In this document: piece by piece, positions 10,185 through 23,718 of the stretch
How positions within the stretch are numbered: the stretch's first letter is position 1
Layout of the letters: each line of letters starts with the position of its first letter
Assembly (NCBI GenBank): GCA_902167985.1
Contig: CABHNZ010000011.1
Coordinates: forward strand, 124,001-188,000
Length of the DNA stretch: 64,000 nt
Origin: Shinella sp. UYSO24
GTDB lineage: Bacteria; Pseudomonadota; Alphaproteobacteria; Rhizobiales; Rhizobiaceae
Reading direction: 5' to 3'
The notes under the pieces: generated by a model
What the model was told of the DNA's origin: nothing
What the model saw: the letters and a program-made list of their open reading frames with translations, nothing else
Database searches by the model: none
Position numbers and translations under genes: made by a program

Positions 10185-11490
10185 ATGACGACCGATACGA
10201 TCTACGCTCTTTCCAGCGGCGCCCTGCCGGCAGGGATCGCGGTCGTGCGTTTGAGCGGCCCGAAGGCGTTTTCTCTTGCGGCGCAGCTTTCCGGTATTTC
10301 CGATATTTCCGGCAAGGGGCGCCACACGACGCTTCGATCGATCCGCAACCGGAATGGTCTCCTGATCGACAAGGCGCTGGTGCTGACTTTTCCCGCTCCG
10401 AACTCTTTTACCGGCGAGGATTGCGTCGAATTCCATCTGCATGGCAGCCGCGCCGTCGCTGCTGCCCTGCAGGCCGAGCTTGAGGAAGTGCCGGGTGTGC
10501 GGCTGGCGGAGGCCGGGGAATTTTCTCGCCGTGCTTTTGAAAACGGCAAGATGGATCTCGCCGAAGTCGACGGCCTTGCCGACCTCATCAGCGCCGAGAC
10601 GGAAATGCAGCGCCGGCTTGCCATCGAACAGGGGTTGGCGGGCAGTCGGCGCTTTATATGGGCTGGGCCGAGCGGCTGACGCGGTCACGCGCGCTGATCG
10701 AGGCCGAACTCGACTTTGCTGATGAGGATGATGTGCCCGGTTCCGTCTCGCAGCAGGTCTGGGAGGATGTCGGTGCGCTTTATCTTGACGTGGCGGAGCA
10801 TATCGAGGCCGCGCGCGGCGGCGAAATCGTCCGCGATGGCTACAAGGTGGTTCTCGTCGGTCCGCCGAATGCCGGTAAGTCGAGCCTCCTCAATGCACTG
10901 GCGCAGCGCGAGGTGGCGATCGTCACCCATGTTGCCGGTACGACGCGCGATATTCTCTCCGTCGATCTCGATCTCGGCGGTTATCTCGTCCGCTTCTTCG
11001 ATACGGCCGGCTGCGGGAGACGGACGATCTCGTCGAGCAGGAAGGTGTGAGACGCGCACGCCATGCGGCCGCCACTGCCGACATGCTTCTGCATCTCAAC
11101 GAGATCGATTCGGATCCGAAATCCATCGCCGTCGATGACCACGCCAAGATCCTGCGGATCGGCACCAAGCTCGACCAGCATGGCAGAACAGAGGGATACG
11201 ACCTCTGCCTTTCCGCCGAAACTGGTGAAGGGCTCGACCAGCTCAAGGCGCTCATCATCGCAGAACTCAAGGCGACATGGTCCGGTACGCTCGCCCCGTC
11301 GCGAGCCCGTCACCTGACGGCGCTGAAAGAGGCTTCCAATTTCATCGCAGAAGCGCTAAACGGCGAGCAATTGGACCTGCGTGCAGAAAGCCTCCGTCTC
11401 GCCGCCTCGGCGCTCGGGCGCATTACCGGACGGGTCGATGTCGAGCAGTTGCTCGATGTCATCTTCTCACAATTCTGCATCGGTAAATGA
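10185..11490 (+). CDS. mnmE: tRNA modification GTPase MnmE (TrmE), two frame breaks
   Basis: MnmE works with MnmG to make 5-carboxymethylaminomethyl-uridine at the wobble position of tRNA. Start [12 protein letters not shown] at 10185. The N-terminal domain with [14 protein letters not shown], the G1 loop [21 protein letters not shown] (G2) and DTAG (G3) are present, and the protein ends in the expected CIGK. One base is missing near 10645 (after GLAGS, before [10 protein letters not shown]) and one near 11010 (in DTAGLRET). Restored length is about 435 residues. It is upstream of mnmG, its partner, with two parS-like sites in the 67-base gap. Confidence 0.93.
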
Positions 11491-11500
11491 TCAGCAGTCA

Positions 11501-11516
11501 TGATTCACGTGAAACA
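11501..11516. promoter_or_regulatory. parS site 1 between mnmE and mnmG
   Basis: TGATTCACGTGAAACA has a single mismatch (third base) to the parS consensus TGTTTCACGTGAAACA. It is one of two adjacent copies. Confidence 0.85.
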
Positions 11517-11517
11517 A

Positions 11518-11533
11518 GGATTCACGTGAAACG
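11518..11533. promoter_or_regulatory. parS site 2 between mnmE and mnmG
   Basis: GGATTCACGTGAAACG shares the full central palindrome TTCACGTGAA with the neighbouring site and starts two bases after it, giving a centre-to-centre spacing of 17 bases. Confidence 0.8.
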
Positions 11534-11557
11534 TCTGTGACCAAACGGGATATTTGG

Positions 11558-13433
11558 ATGAAGACCGGATTTGATGTGATTGTCATTGGTGGCGGCCACG
11601 CGGGCAGCGAGGCGGCCAGTGCTGCTGCGCGCTCCGGCGCCAGGACCGCACTCATCACCCACAAGCGCGAAACGATCGGCGTCATGTCCTGCAACCCTGC
11701 CATTGGCGGGCTTGGCAAGGGCCATCTGGTGCGCGAAGTCGATGCGCTCGATGGTCTGATGGGTCGCGCGGCCGACGTCTCCGGCATCCAGTTCCGCCTG
11801 CTCAATCGGAAAAAGGGCCCGGCCGTGCGCGGCCCGCGCACCCAGGCTGATCGCAGGCTCTATCGCGAGGCGATGCAGGATCTGATCTTCAACCACGCCA
11901 ATCTGACCGTTATCGAAGGCGATGCTTTCGATATCGAGATGAAGGATGGCGCGGTCGAAGCGGTTATCCTGGCGGACGGCCAACGATTCGAAACCGTAAC
12001 GGTTGTTCTGACGACAGGCACGTTCCTGCGTGCCTCATCCATATCGGCGATACGAAAATCCCGGCGGGCCGCGTTGGCGAAGAGCCATCCATGGGGCTTT
12101 CGGTGACGCTCGGGCGTCTGGGCCTGCGTCTCGGGCGTCTGAAGACCGGAACGCCGGCGCGCCTCAACGGCAAGACTATCGACTGGGCATCGATCGGTGC
12201 GCAGGATGCGGATGAAGATCCTGTTCCCTTCTCCTTCATGACCGAGAGCATCACCGTGCCGCAGATTGCCTGCGGCGTGACGCGCACGACGGAAGCGACG
12301 CACAAGATCATCTCCGATAATATTCACCGCTCGGCCATGTATTCCGGCCAGATCGAGGGTGTTGGCCCGCGCTACTGCCCCTCGATCGAGGACAAGATCG
12401 TCCGCTTTGGTGAGCGCGACGGCCACCAGATCTTTCTGGAACCGGAAGGGCTGGACGATGATACCGTTTATCCGAACGGTATTTCGACCTCGCTGCCCGC
12501 CGATGTGCAGGAGGCCTTTATCCGCACAATTCCCGGGCTCGAAAAGGTCGAGATCCTGCAGCCGGGCTATGCGATCGAATATGACCATATCGATCCGCGC
12601 GAGCTCGATGCGACGCTGGCGGTAAAGAAGGTCAAGGGTCTGTACCTTGCCGGCCAGATCAATGGCACGACCGGTTATGAAGAGGCGGCGGCGCAAGGTC
12701 TTGTTGCCGGCACCAATGCCGCAAGGCTGGCGGGCGGGCAGGATGGCCATGCCTTCAGCCGGACGGATTCCTATATTGGCGTGATGATCGACGACCTGAC
12801 ATCCAAGGGCATTACCGAGCCCTACCGGATGTTCACCTCGCGTGCCGAATATCGCCTGTCGCTGCGCGCCGATAATGCCGATATGCGCCTGACTCCGCTG
12901 GGCATCTCGCTTGGCCTCGTCGGCTCGGCCCGCGCGGAAAAGTTCGGCGCCTATGAGACTGGCATGGCTCCCTGCGTGACGAGCTGAAGGCCCTGAATGT
13001 CACGCCGAATGAGGCTGGCAAGCAAGGTATCAAACTGAACCAGGACGGTCAGCGTCGCAGCGCCTATGACCTTCTGGCCTATCCGGATCTGTCCTTCGAC
13101 AAGCTGGAGGCGGTCTGGCCGCATCTTTCAGACGTGCCTGGCAAGATCAAGGAAGCCATTCATATCGAGGCCAGCTATGCCGTTTACATGGACCGGCAGG
13201 CGACCGACATTAATGCGACGCGCAAGGACGAGGCGCGAGCGATCCCGGCGGGTTTCGATTTCTCCCGCGTCCCCGGCCTGTCGAACGAATTGCGGCTGAA
13301 GCTGAAGGCCGCCGCACCGCAGAACCTGGCGCAGGCCGCGAAGGTGGATGGCATGACGCCCGCCGCGCTGGCCCTGCTGCTGGCCCTTATCCGCAAGCAT
13401 AGCGTGCAAGAACCCGTGGAACGAGTCTCCTGA
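11558..13433 (+). CDS. mnmG: tRNA uridine-5-carboxymethylaminomethyl modification enzyme MnmG (GidA), two frame breaks
   Basis: MnmG is the FAD-dependent partner of MnmE. The N-terminal FAD site [12 protein letters not shown], the [25 protein letters not shown] signature split over residues about 44-70 and [15 protein letters not shown] are intact. One base is missing near 12032 ([21 protein letters not shown] is the expected join) and one near 12970 ([11 protein letters not shown]). The rest, including the [13 protein letters not shown] motif and [16 protein letters not shown], is normal. ATG 11558 ([13 protein letters not shown]) is chosen over the GTG at 11537 because it places the FAD motif at the usual distance. 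Restored length is 625 residues; the stop overlaps the rsmG start by one base. Confidence 0.94.
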
Positions 13434-14043
13434 TGCAACTGAACGGCAAAAGTGTTTCACGTGAAACGGCACAGAAACTCGAGCATTTCGCCACTCTCTT
13501 CCAGAAATGGGCCAAGACGATCAATCTCGTTGCGCCCTCGACGCTGAACGAGCTCTGGTCTCGCCATATCGCGGATAGCGCGCAGATCTATCAGGCCTCC
13601 CCCGGCCCATACCATTGGGTCGATCTCGGTTCCGGTGGCGGCTTTCCGGGTGTGATCACGGCCATCCTGCTCACCGAGCACAAGGATGGCTGGGTCGATC
13701 TGGTTGAAAGCAACCAGAAAAAGGCGGCCTTCCTGCGCGTTGCGCTGAGCGAAACCGGGGCTCGCGGCGCCGTTCATCCGATCCGTATCGAGGCCGCGCC
13801 GGAGAAAATTCCGAGCTGCGACCGCATTTCGCGCGCGCACTCGCGGATCTCGACCTGTTGTTCGACTATACTGCGCCCTGGCTGGTGGGTACGAAAACAC
13901 GAGCCTTCTTCCACAAAGGCCGGGATTATCTTTCGGAAGTCGAGAAAGCCCGTGGCCGCTGGGGATTTGATCTGGTAGAACATGCCAGTGCTGTGGAGCG
14001 GGATTCCATCATTCTGGAAGTCAGCGATCTGAAGCACGGTTAA
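13433..14043 (+). CDS. rsmG: 16S rRNA (guanine527-N7)-methyltransferase RsmG (GidB), one frame break
   Basis: RsmG methylates G527 of 16S rRNA. The SAM-binding signature [20 protein letters not shown] and the [12 protein letters not shown] motif II are present. One base (a G in TTCG-GCGCGC) is missing near 13831; the adjacent frame supplies [16 protein letters not shown] and the usual ending to 14043. Restored length is 203 residues. The start ATG overlaps the mnmG stop (TGATG). A near-perfect parS site lies in its codons 7-12, and parA follows after about 18 bases. Confidence 0.93.
13453..13468. promoter_or_regulatory. parS site 3, inside the rsmG 5' end
   Basis: TGTTTCACGTGAAACG matches the parS consensus at 15 of 16 positions (last base differs). 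It is the best match in the window, and lies in the coding sequence 0.6 kb before parA, where chromosomal parS is commonly found. Confidence 0.92.
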
Positions 14044-14061
14044 CCTCACCATGGGTGCCGC

Positions 14062-14850
<789 letters not shown>

Positions 14851-14877
14851 TCTAAGTTCTATTTGTAGGGTGTATGT

Positions 14878-15791
14878 ATGAGCGATGATCCTTCGAAGCG
14901 GCGGCTTGGCCGCGGTCTTGCAGCGCTGATCGGTGAAATGGATCAGCCGGCGGTGGTGGATCAGGCACCGAAGGCGGTCAGCGCCGATCGGCTGGTGCCG
15001 ATCGAGCATATTACCCGCAATCCGAAAAACCGCGCCGTACGTTCGATGAGAGCGAGCTGCAGGATCTGTCGAGCTCGGTGCGGCAGCATGGCATCGTGCA
15101 GCCGGTCGTCGTGCGCCCGCGCGGGGGCGATCGCTACGAGATCATTGCCGGTGAACGCCGCTGGCGGGCAGCACAGCTGGCCGGGCTGGTCGAGATCCCG
15201 ATCATCATCCGCGATGTGGACGACCGGACGGCGCTGGAACTGGCGATCGTCGAAAACGTCCAGCGGTCCGATCTCAATCCGCTTGAGGAAGCACTTGGCT
15301 ACGAACAGCTGATTGCCGAACATGGCTATACGCAGAACGATCTCGGCGAGATCATCGGCAAGAGCCGCAGCCATGTTGCCAATAGCCTTCGCCTTTTGAA
15401 GCTTCCCGATCCAGTGCGCGACATGCTTTCGGCCGGTTCGCTTTCGGCCGGTCATGCGCGTGCACTGATCACGACATCGGATCCGGCAGCGTTGGCAAAG
15501 ACGATTGTCGCCAAGGGCATGTCGGTGCGCGATGCCGAGCGGCTGGCGCAGAATGATATCAAGGCGCAGGCCGAACCGGCGACGTCCAAGCCCTTGGCGG
15601 AAAAAGATTCCGACACGCTTGCCCTGGAGCGTACGCTTTCGGATGCGCTTGGGCTCGAGGTGAAGATCAATCACCGCGGTGGCGCTGGGCAGCTTCGGAT
15701 CAATTACCGCAGCCTCGAACAGCTGGAAGAAGTCTGCCGTCTGCTGGAGCGCCGTCAGGCTGCGGGCGAGCCGAGAATTTCGTTTCCGTAA
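14878..15791 (+). CDS. parB: Chromosome partitioning protein ParB, one frame break
   Basis: ParB binds parS and spreads as a CTP-dependent clamp. The N-terminus KRRLGRGLAALIGEM is the typical ParA-stimulating segment; the ParB/Srx core with GERRWRAAQLAG (CTP-binding box) and ENVQRSDLNPLEEA, and the helix-turn-helix GKSRSHVANSLRLLKLP are clear. One base is missing near 15030 (NPKN-PRRTFDESELQDL). The C-terminal dimerisation region ends at 15791. Restored length is about 304 residues. Several parS copies lie upstream. Confidence 0.94.
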
Positions 15792-15875
15792 TGAGGTTGA
15801 GATCGCGGCGGCCGTCGGGTTCAGTTGAACCAAGTGGCTGGCGGGTGCTTGCTGAGTGGGACTAAAACCTGACTT

Positions 15876-15962
15876 CCGTCGTCCTCGCCCCTGTTGCGAG
15901 GATTTAACCACAGCCAGTATTGGGCGTGGACAGATCCTCGGGACAAGCCCGAGGATGACGAT
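15876..15962. repeat. RIME-like dispersed palindromic repeat, copy 1
   Basis: Two palindromes, one degenerate (GTCCTCGCCCCTGTTGCGAGGAT) read in two halves, and one clear (ATCCTCGGG-ACAAG-CCCGAGGAT), separated by about 30 bases and bordered by GTC/GAC. The same architecture recurs four more times in this window. Confidence 0.75.
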
Positions 15963-16020
15963 AGTGGGTGCTGTCAGCGCCTAGATTATTGACATTGGAG
16001 ACGACCCGGCATTTTTTTCC

Positions 16021-16092
16021 GATGCTCCGATGCTCCGATGCTCCGATGCTCCGATGCTCCGATGCTCCGATGCTCCGATGCTCCGATGCTCC
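16021..16092. repeat. Minisatellite: nine perfect copies of an 8-base unit GATGCTCC
   Basis: Nine identical tandem units, 72 bases, in the parB-holA gap. The array is flanked on the left by CCCGGCATTTTTTTCC and on the right by CGAAAAAAAATCCCGG, which are inverted repeats of each other, so the array occupies the loop of a potential hairpin. Perfect repeats of this kind usually vary in number between strains. Confidence 0.95.
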
Positions 16093-16182
16093 GAAAAAAA
16101 ATCCCGGCAGGCAGCACGTCATTCAGACTTTGAAGCGCCTGTGAATCCTCACCGGCGCCCTTCCCTCACAATGAAGTGGTCA

Positions 16183-17216
16183 TCAGCGGCGGGCGCTTTG
16201 CAGCGTGATGGCGAGCAGGGTCTGCATTGCTATGGAGGGTTCCAGGCTCTGTTTTGCCGGGTAGCGAGAACGGCGGCCTGCAGGCGGTCGGTCTCGCGCG
16301 CAAGAGCCGGGGCGGGCCAGGAGCGGAGTGCCTTTTCGATCAAAGGCTTGCGCTTGAAATGGATGTGACGGCCGAGCGTCATCATCACCTGTCCGGGCTG
16401 AAGCTTCTTCTCGTCCATCTCGGCGCGCATGATATCGAGCAGCTGGAACTGTTTCAGGCAGGATTGCAGGATCAGGAAGATCGGCGTCTTGGAAGAGACG
16501 ACCTTCTGCACGGCGCGGTGCAAGGCATCGACATCACCGGAGAGCACGGCATCCAGCGCCTCGTCTGTCGAAACGCTGCTGGCATCACCGATGATCTCGT
16601 CGACGTGATGTTCTTCAACCGTGCCGGAGCCGCGGCAATAGAGGGCCAGCTTGCGCACTTCATTGCGGGAAGCGATGCGGTCGCCGCCCAGAAGCTCGAG
16701 CAGGCGCTCGCGGCCGGCAGGGGCGATACGGAGATTTTCTGCCGCAAGCTCGGTATCGATGAGGGCGTTGAGCGCACGGGCATCGTCAGCATAGCAGGGC
16801 GTGATGGCGATCGACTTGGCGGCTTCTGCCACCTTGCGCAGGCCGCTTCCCTTCTTCAGGTCGCCGGCTTCGATGATTAGCAGGTTTTCCGGCGCCGGGC
16901 CGCTTGAGAGCAGCGTCAGCGCATCGATCACCGGCTTCTCGTTATTGGCGCCGCGCAGCCAGACGAGCTTGGAGCCGCCGAACAGGCCAAGCGAATTGAC
17001 CTCGTCGATCAGCCGGCCGGGATCGCCCTGCAGATCGCTGACATCAAGCTTGAGCATGGAAAAGGGATCGTCCATGGGAACGCCGGATTTCGCGGCAATC
17101 ATGCCGGCGCGTTCCGCCACGAGGCCACGATCGGGGCCATAGATCACGAAGATCTTGTAACGTTCGACCGCTCCTTCAACGAAGCGGTCGAACTCATGCG
17201 ATTTTATTTCTGCCAT
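16183..17216 (-). CDS. holA: DNA polymerase III delta subunit (clamp loader), C-terminal frame break
   Basis: HolA opens the beta clamp within the clamp-loader complex. The N-terminus [14 protein letters not shown] and the AAA+-type core with VYGPDRGLVAERA-like residues, GLFGGSKLVWLRGA and YADDARALNALI match rhizobial copies. The frame appears to stop at 16230 after RQNRAWNPP; a base is missing near 16246 and the neighbouring frame gives the expected end ALEPSIAMQTLLAITLQSARR, stopping at 16183. Restored length is 344 residues. Its start overlaps lptE by 13 bases, and lptE overlaps leuS by 11, so the three form a tight leftward operon. Confidence 0.92.
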
Positions 17217-17792
17217 GCCACGGGCTTTGGTTGGGCTTGGGGCTGTGCCTGCGGCTGGAGCGGCGGCTCCTTCGACAGAGCGATGGCGATCTCGCCACGG
17301 ATGAACTCAGCCGCTTCCCTGGCCGCACGGTTCTCACCGTCGCGGATGGCGCGCAGGCGGGCAAAGGCCTGGCCCGAGACGTCGATCTGCGCCACAAGCG
17401 TGCGGGTGGCCGATTTCAGCACCTTCTGGTCGCTGATGCGGGTCAGGGTGTAATCGACGGTGACTTCGACACGGCCGGGGATCGGAACATGGGTTTCCGA
17501 GGTCGTCTGGTCGTCACTGGTGATGTCGAGAATGCTCGACGCCGTGCTCTTTGCCGACAGCTTGACGTCGTAGAGCGGGTTCTTGGCATCGCCGGCACCG
17601 CCGGTTGCCAGGAAGACGAGGTTGTTGCGTACAACCTGAGCAATGCGGTTCGTAGGCGCATCGAAGCCGACGGTGGTCAGGCGCTGTCCGACAGCGCCCG
17701 AGGTTTCCGAATAAAGCGGTCGCACCTGGCAGCCGGCCAGAATGGCGACGAGCGTCAGGCTGGCGGCGATGCCGAAGCGGCGGCGATTGCGA

Positions 17793-17803
<11 letters not shown>
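17204..17803 (-). CDS. lptE: LptE-like lipoprotein, LPS assembly
   Basis: 199 residues. A lipoprotein signal ends in LAGC (lipid attachment at Cys25), and the short outer-membrane protein fits LptE, which plugs the LptD barrel and helps insert LPS. The N-terminal QVRPLYSE motif after the lipobox is the recognised LptE signature of alphaproteobacteria, and the [22 protein letters not shown] helix is typical of the C-terminal half. The last 20 residues are Gln- and Pro-rich. Location between leuS and holA is the standard genomic setting for lptE. Confidence 0.88.
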
Positions 17804-20452
<2,649 letters not shown>

Positions 20453-20608
20453 TTATGATTTGGCCAGACCTTCACCACGAATGGCCGCAAGCGTCAAGTT
20501 TTACGGGCCGATCCGGGGCATAAAGGCCCTGGACGCCGCGGGAAGGCCTTGGCATCCGCTCATATGGGCGCTAATCGCAAAAGCCGCAAGAATGAGAAGG
20601 GTATCAGG

Positions 20609-21268
20609 ATGAGTGTCGAAGAACGGCTGCAGGAAGTGAAGGACCGGATCGCCAAGGCGGAACGCTATTCCAGACGTCCCGCCGGCTCGGCCGCCCTCGT
20701 TGCCGTCTCGAAAACCTTCGAGGCCGATGACATCCGCCCGGTGATTGCCGCCGGCCAGCGGGTGTTCGGTGAAAACCGGGTGCAGGAAAGCCAGGGCAAG
20801 TGGCCGGCCTTGAAGGCCGAGACGCCCGGCATCGAGCTGCATCTCATCGGGCCTCTGCAATCCAACAAGGCGGCGGATGCGATCGAACTGTTCGACGTGA
20901 TCGAGACCGTCGACCGGGAAAAGATTGCCCGCGCACTTGCCGACGAGATGAAGAAGCAGGGCAAGAGCCCAAAACTCTATGTGCAGGTGAATACCGGCCT
21001 TGAGCCGCAGAAGGCCGGGATCGCACCGAAGGAGACCGCCGCGTTCGTGGCGCTCTGCCGCGAGGAACTGGGGCTTAGCATCGAGGGGCTGATGTGCATT
21101 CCGCCGGCCGATGAAAATCCCGGCCCGCATTTCGCGCTGCTTGCCAAGCTTGCGAAGGAATGCGGCGTCGAAAAGCTGTCTATGGGCATGTCCGGCGATT
21201 TCGAGACGGCTATCGAATTCGGCGCTACCGGCGTGCGCGTCGGCTCGGCGATTTTCGGAGCGCGCTGA
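20609..21268 (+). CDS. YggS/PLPBP family pyridoxal-phosphate homeostasis protein
   Basis: 219 residues. The family binds PLP on a lysine and buffers free PLP and amino-acid metabolism without a known catalytic activity. The PLP lysine is in LVAVSKTFEADDI (about residues 30-42), followed by FGENRVQES, IELHLIGPLQSNKA and the C-terminal SMGMSGDFETAIEFGATGVRVGSAIFG, all diagnostic. The frame is open upstream, but the ATG at 20609 (MSVEERLQEVKDRIAKA) fits the family and has a ribosome-binding site. It stands alone between leuS and prpE. Confidence 0.93.
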   Translation: MSVEERLQEVKDRIAKAERYSRRPAGSAALVAVSKTFEADDIRPVIAAGQRVFGENRVQESQGKWPALKAETPGIELHLIGPLQSNKAADAIELFDVIETVDREKIARALADEMKKQGKSPKLYVQVNTGLEPQKAGIAPKETAAFVALCREELGLSIEGLMCIPPADENPGPHFALLAKLAKECGVEKLSMGMSGDFETAIEFGATGVRVGSAIFGAR

Positions 21269-21274
21269 GCGCTC

Positions 21275-21366
21275 CTATTTTTCCTTGAAACGCGAGACTG
21301 CCTCTTCTCTTCGTCCCGGCGCGATTTCGCAGGCAGAACGGATCGCCGGTCCTGCCTGAAGTGCTT
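21275..21366. repeat. Possible degenerate copy of a second dispersed element
   Basis: The gap after the YggS-type gene resembles the stretch at 43020-43127: both have a GAAACG-GA-ACTGCC core, then a T/C-rich segment and a short palindromic end. Similarity is partial and by eye only. Confidence 0.35.
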
Positions 21367-21463
21367 GCGCGCCCGTCTAACCCCTTCGTCGGGGTTTCCG
21401 CTCTTCTCCCCCTCCCCTACATTCTCAGCCTCAAGGGCTGTGCGCGTGTATTGGGAGGTGCAG

Positions 21464-23385
21464 ATGCAAAGCCGCTATTTCGACGTCTACCGGTCCTGGC
21501 AGGAGGAGCCCGAGCGCTTCTGGGGCAAGGCCGCCGAAGCGATAGACTGGTTCTCGCCGCCGTCACGGGTGTTTGATGCCGCTCAGGGCGTCTATGGCCG
21601 CTGGTTTCCGGGCGGCATCACCAATACCTGCTTCAACTGCCTCGACCGGCATGTGGCGCAAGGGCGCGGAGGCCAGGCCGCCTTCATCTTCGACAGCGCG
21701 ATGACCGGCACGCAGCGCCGCTTCACCTATGACGAGGTTCTGGTAGAGGTGACGGCGATTGCGGTCGCACTTCGCCGGCTCGGCATCGGCAAGGGAGACC
21801 GGGTCGTCATCTATATGCCGATGGTGCCGGAAGCGGTGTTTTCAATGCTGGCCTGTGCGCGGCTGGGTGCCGTGCATTCCGTCGTCTTCGGCGGATTTGC
21901 GGCGCAGGAACTGGCGGCACGCCTGAATGATTCGGAGGCGAAACTGATTATCGGCGCGAGCTGCGGGCTGGAGCCGGGTCGCACCGTCGCCTATAAGCCG
22001 CTGATCGATCAGGCGATCGATCTCGCGAAGGTGAAACCGCAGCATTGCCTTATCCTGCAGCGCGAGCAGCTGATCGCCGAGCTGAAGCCCGAGCGGGGTG
22101 ATCTCGATTTCGCCGAGGCTGTCGAAGCGGCGCGGGGCATTGCCGTCGACTGCGTGCCGGTCGCGTCTACCGATCCGCTCTATATCCTCTACACGTCAGG
22201 GACGACCGGCAGGCCCAAGGGCGTGGTGCGCGATACCGGCGGGCATATGGTGGCGCTTCACTGGACCATGGAGAATATTTTTGGCGTGAAACCCGGCGAG
22301 GTGTTCTGGACCGCGTCTGATATCGGCTGGGTGGTCGGCCATTCCTATATCGTCTATGCGCCGCTTCTGACCGGCAATACCAGCGTCATTTTCGAGGGCA
22401 AGCCGGTCGGTACGCCGGATGCCGGCACGTTCTGGCGGGTGGTGCGCGACCATGACGTCAAGGTGCTGTTCACCGCGCCAACGGCGTTCCGGGCGATCCG
22501 CCGCGACGACCCGGAAGGAGAGCTCGTCGAGAATTACGATCTGCTCGGGCTGCGGGCGCTTTTCTCGCCGGCGAGCGGGCCGATCCAGAGACGCTGAAAT
22601 GGGCCGAGGCCAAGCTCAAAGTACCCGTGATCGACCACTGGTGGCAGACGGAGACCGGCTGGCCGATTGCGGCCAATACGATGGGGCTCGGCCTCATGCC
22701 GTTCAAGCATGGCTCTCCGACACGGCCGATGCCGGGCTATGCCGTCGAGGTGCTGGACGACGAGGGCCGATCGGTCAAGCCGGGGACACTCGGCAATATC
22801 GTCATTCGCCTGCCCCTGCCGCCGGGCTGCCTCGTCAGTTTCTGGCAGGCGGACGGGCGGTTCCGCGAGGCCTGCCTCGAGGAGTTTCCCGGCACTTACA
22901 AGACGGCGGATGCCGGGCTTATCGATGAGGACGGCTATGTCTTCGTCATGGCGCGCACTGACGATATCATCAATTGCGCCGGTCACCGGCTGTCGACCGG
23001 GGCGATGGAAGAGGTCTGCGCCCGGCATGCCGATGTGGCGGAATGCGCCGTCATCGGCGTGCATGACCGCACCAAGGGGCAGATCCCCTGCGGCTTCCTT
23101 GTGCTGAAGCGTACTGTTTCACGGGAAACGGAGGCGATCGCCCGCGAGGTGGCGGAGCTGGTGCGCGCCGAGATCGGTCCGGTTGCGGCCTTCAAGACGG
23201 TGATGGTGGTGCCACGCCTGCCGAAGACCCGCTCGGGAAAGATCTTGCGCGGGACGATGCAGAAGATCGCCGATGGCCTGCCCTGGACCATGCCTGCGAC
23301 GATCGACGATCCCGCCATTCTGGATGAGATCTCCGGCGTGCTGAAGGCGAATGGCTATGCCAAGGATGAGGCGGGAGCGGCGTGA
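21464..23385 (+). CDS. prpE: Propionyl-CoA synthetase (PrpE-type), one frame break
   Basis: An acyl-CoA ligase of the ANL superfamily. The N-terminus MQSRYFDVYRSWQEEPERFWG, YGRWFPGGITNTCFNCLDRHV and ASCGLEPGRTVAYKPL are closer to PrpE/ACSS3 than to acetyl-CoA synthetase. Adenylation motif YTSGTTGRPKG and the C-terminal lysine motif [11 protein letters not shown] are intact. One base is missing near 22564 (ALF-LAGERADPETLKWAE is the restored join). Start ATG 21464 follows a GGGAGGTG ribosome-binding site. Restored length is 640 residues. Expected to activate propionate for the methylcitrate or methylmalonyl routes; substrate not proven. Confidence 0.9.
23115..23130. promoter_or_regulatory. Degenerate parS-like site inside prpE
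   Basis: TGTTTCACGGGAAACG has one change at the centre (CGTG to CGGG) and one at the end relative to the consensus. It may be chance in coding sequence; binding would be weak. Confidence 0.35.
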
Positions 23386-23671
23386 GGGGGCAGCAGCAGA
23401 AAGACACGGGCGGTGGAGCGCTCAGGCTGTAGACAGGGGCCACGAGGCTCGATCGGCCGGGGACCGCGGTCTATCGACAAAGGTCTCGATCCCGGTCGGC
23501 ACATGCTTGTCAATTCGGGGTCGCTGCCCTCTCCGGCGTCATGCTCGGGCTTGTCCCGAGCATCTGCAGCGTCCGATGTGACTGGTGTGGTCAGATCCTC
23601 TGGACAAGCCAGAGGATGACGACGGAGAGGGGTGGTGGAGGCAGCAGAGCGAAAGAGCGATCGCCAGAACG
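23386..23671. other. Gene-free gap between prpE and trcR
   Basis: Between the convergent prpE and trcR. It contains a RIME-like repeat and the terminator of trcR; no coding sequence can be supported. Confidence 0.75.
23538..23623. repeat. RIME-like dispersed palindromic repeat, copy 2
   Basis: GTCATGCTCGGG-CTTGT-CCCGAGCAT, a 30-base spacer, then GATCCTCTGG-ACAAG-CCAGAGGATGAC. Both palindromes are well formed. Confidence 0.85.
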
Positions 23672-23697
23672 AAAAAGGCCCCGTCTCCGGGCCTTTC
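23672..23697 (-). terminator. Intrinsic terminator of trcR
   Basis: Stem AAAGGCCC / GGGCCTTT (23674-23681 with 23689-23696), followed on the minus strand by a T5 run. It lies 20 bases after the trcR stop. Confidence 0.85.
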
Positions 23698-23718
23698 AAA
23701 AATTCTCTGTCGATCGGC

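Larger units (their letters stand above)
15792..16182. other. Gene-free gap between convergent parB and holA with repeats
   Basis: About 390 bases with no supported gene. It holds one RIME-like palindromic element (about 15876-15962) and an 8-base tandem array (16021-16092) that sits between two inverted, T-rich and A-rich arms. Confidence 0.8.

Noticed and set aside
15904..16122. Minus-strand small protein with repeated GASEHRSI
   Set aside because: The repeats come from the 8-base minisatellite read through three frames; no start signal or family support.
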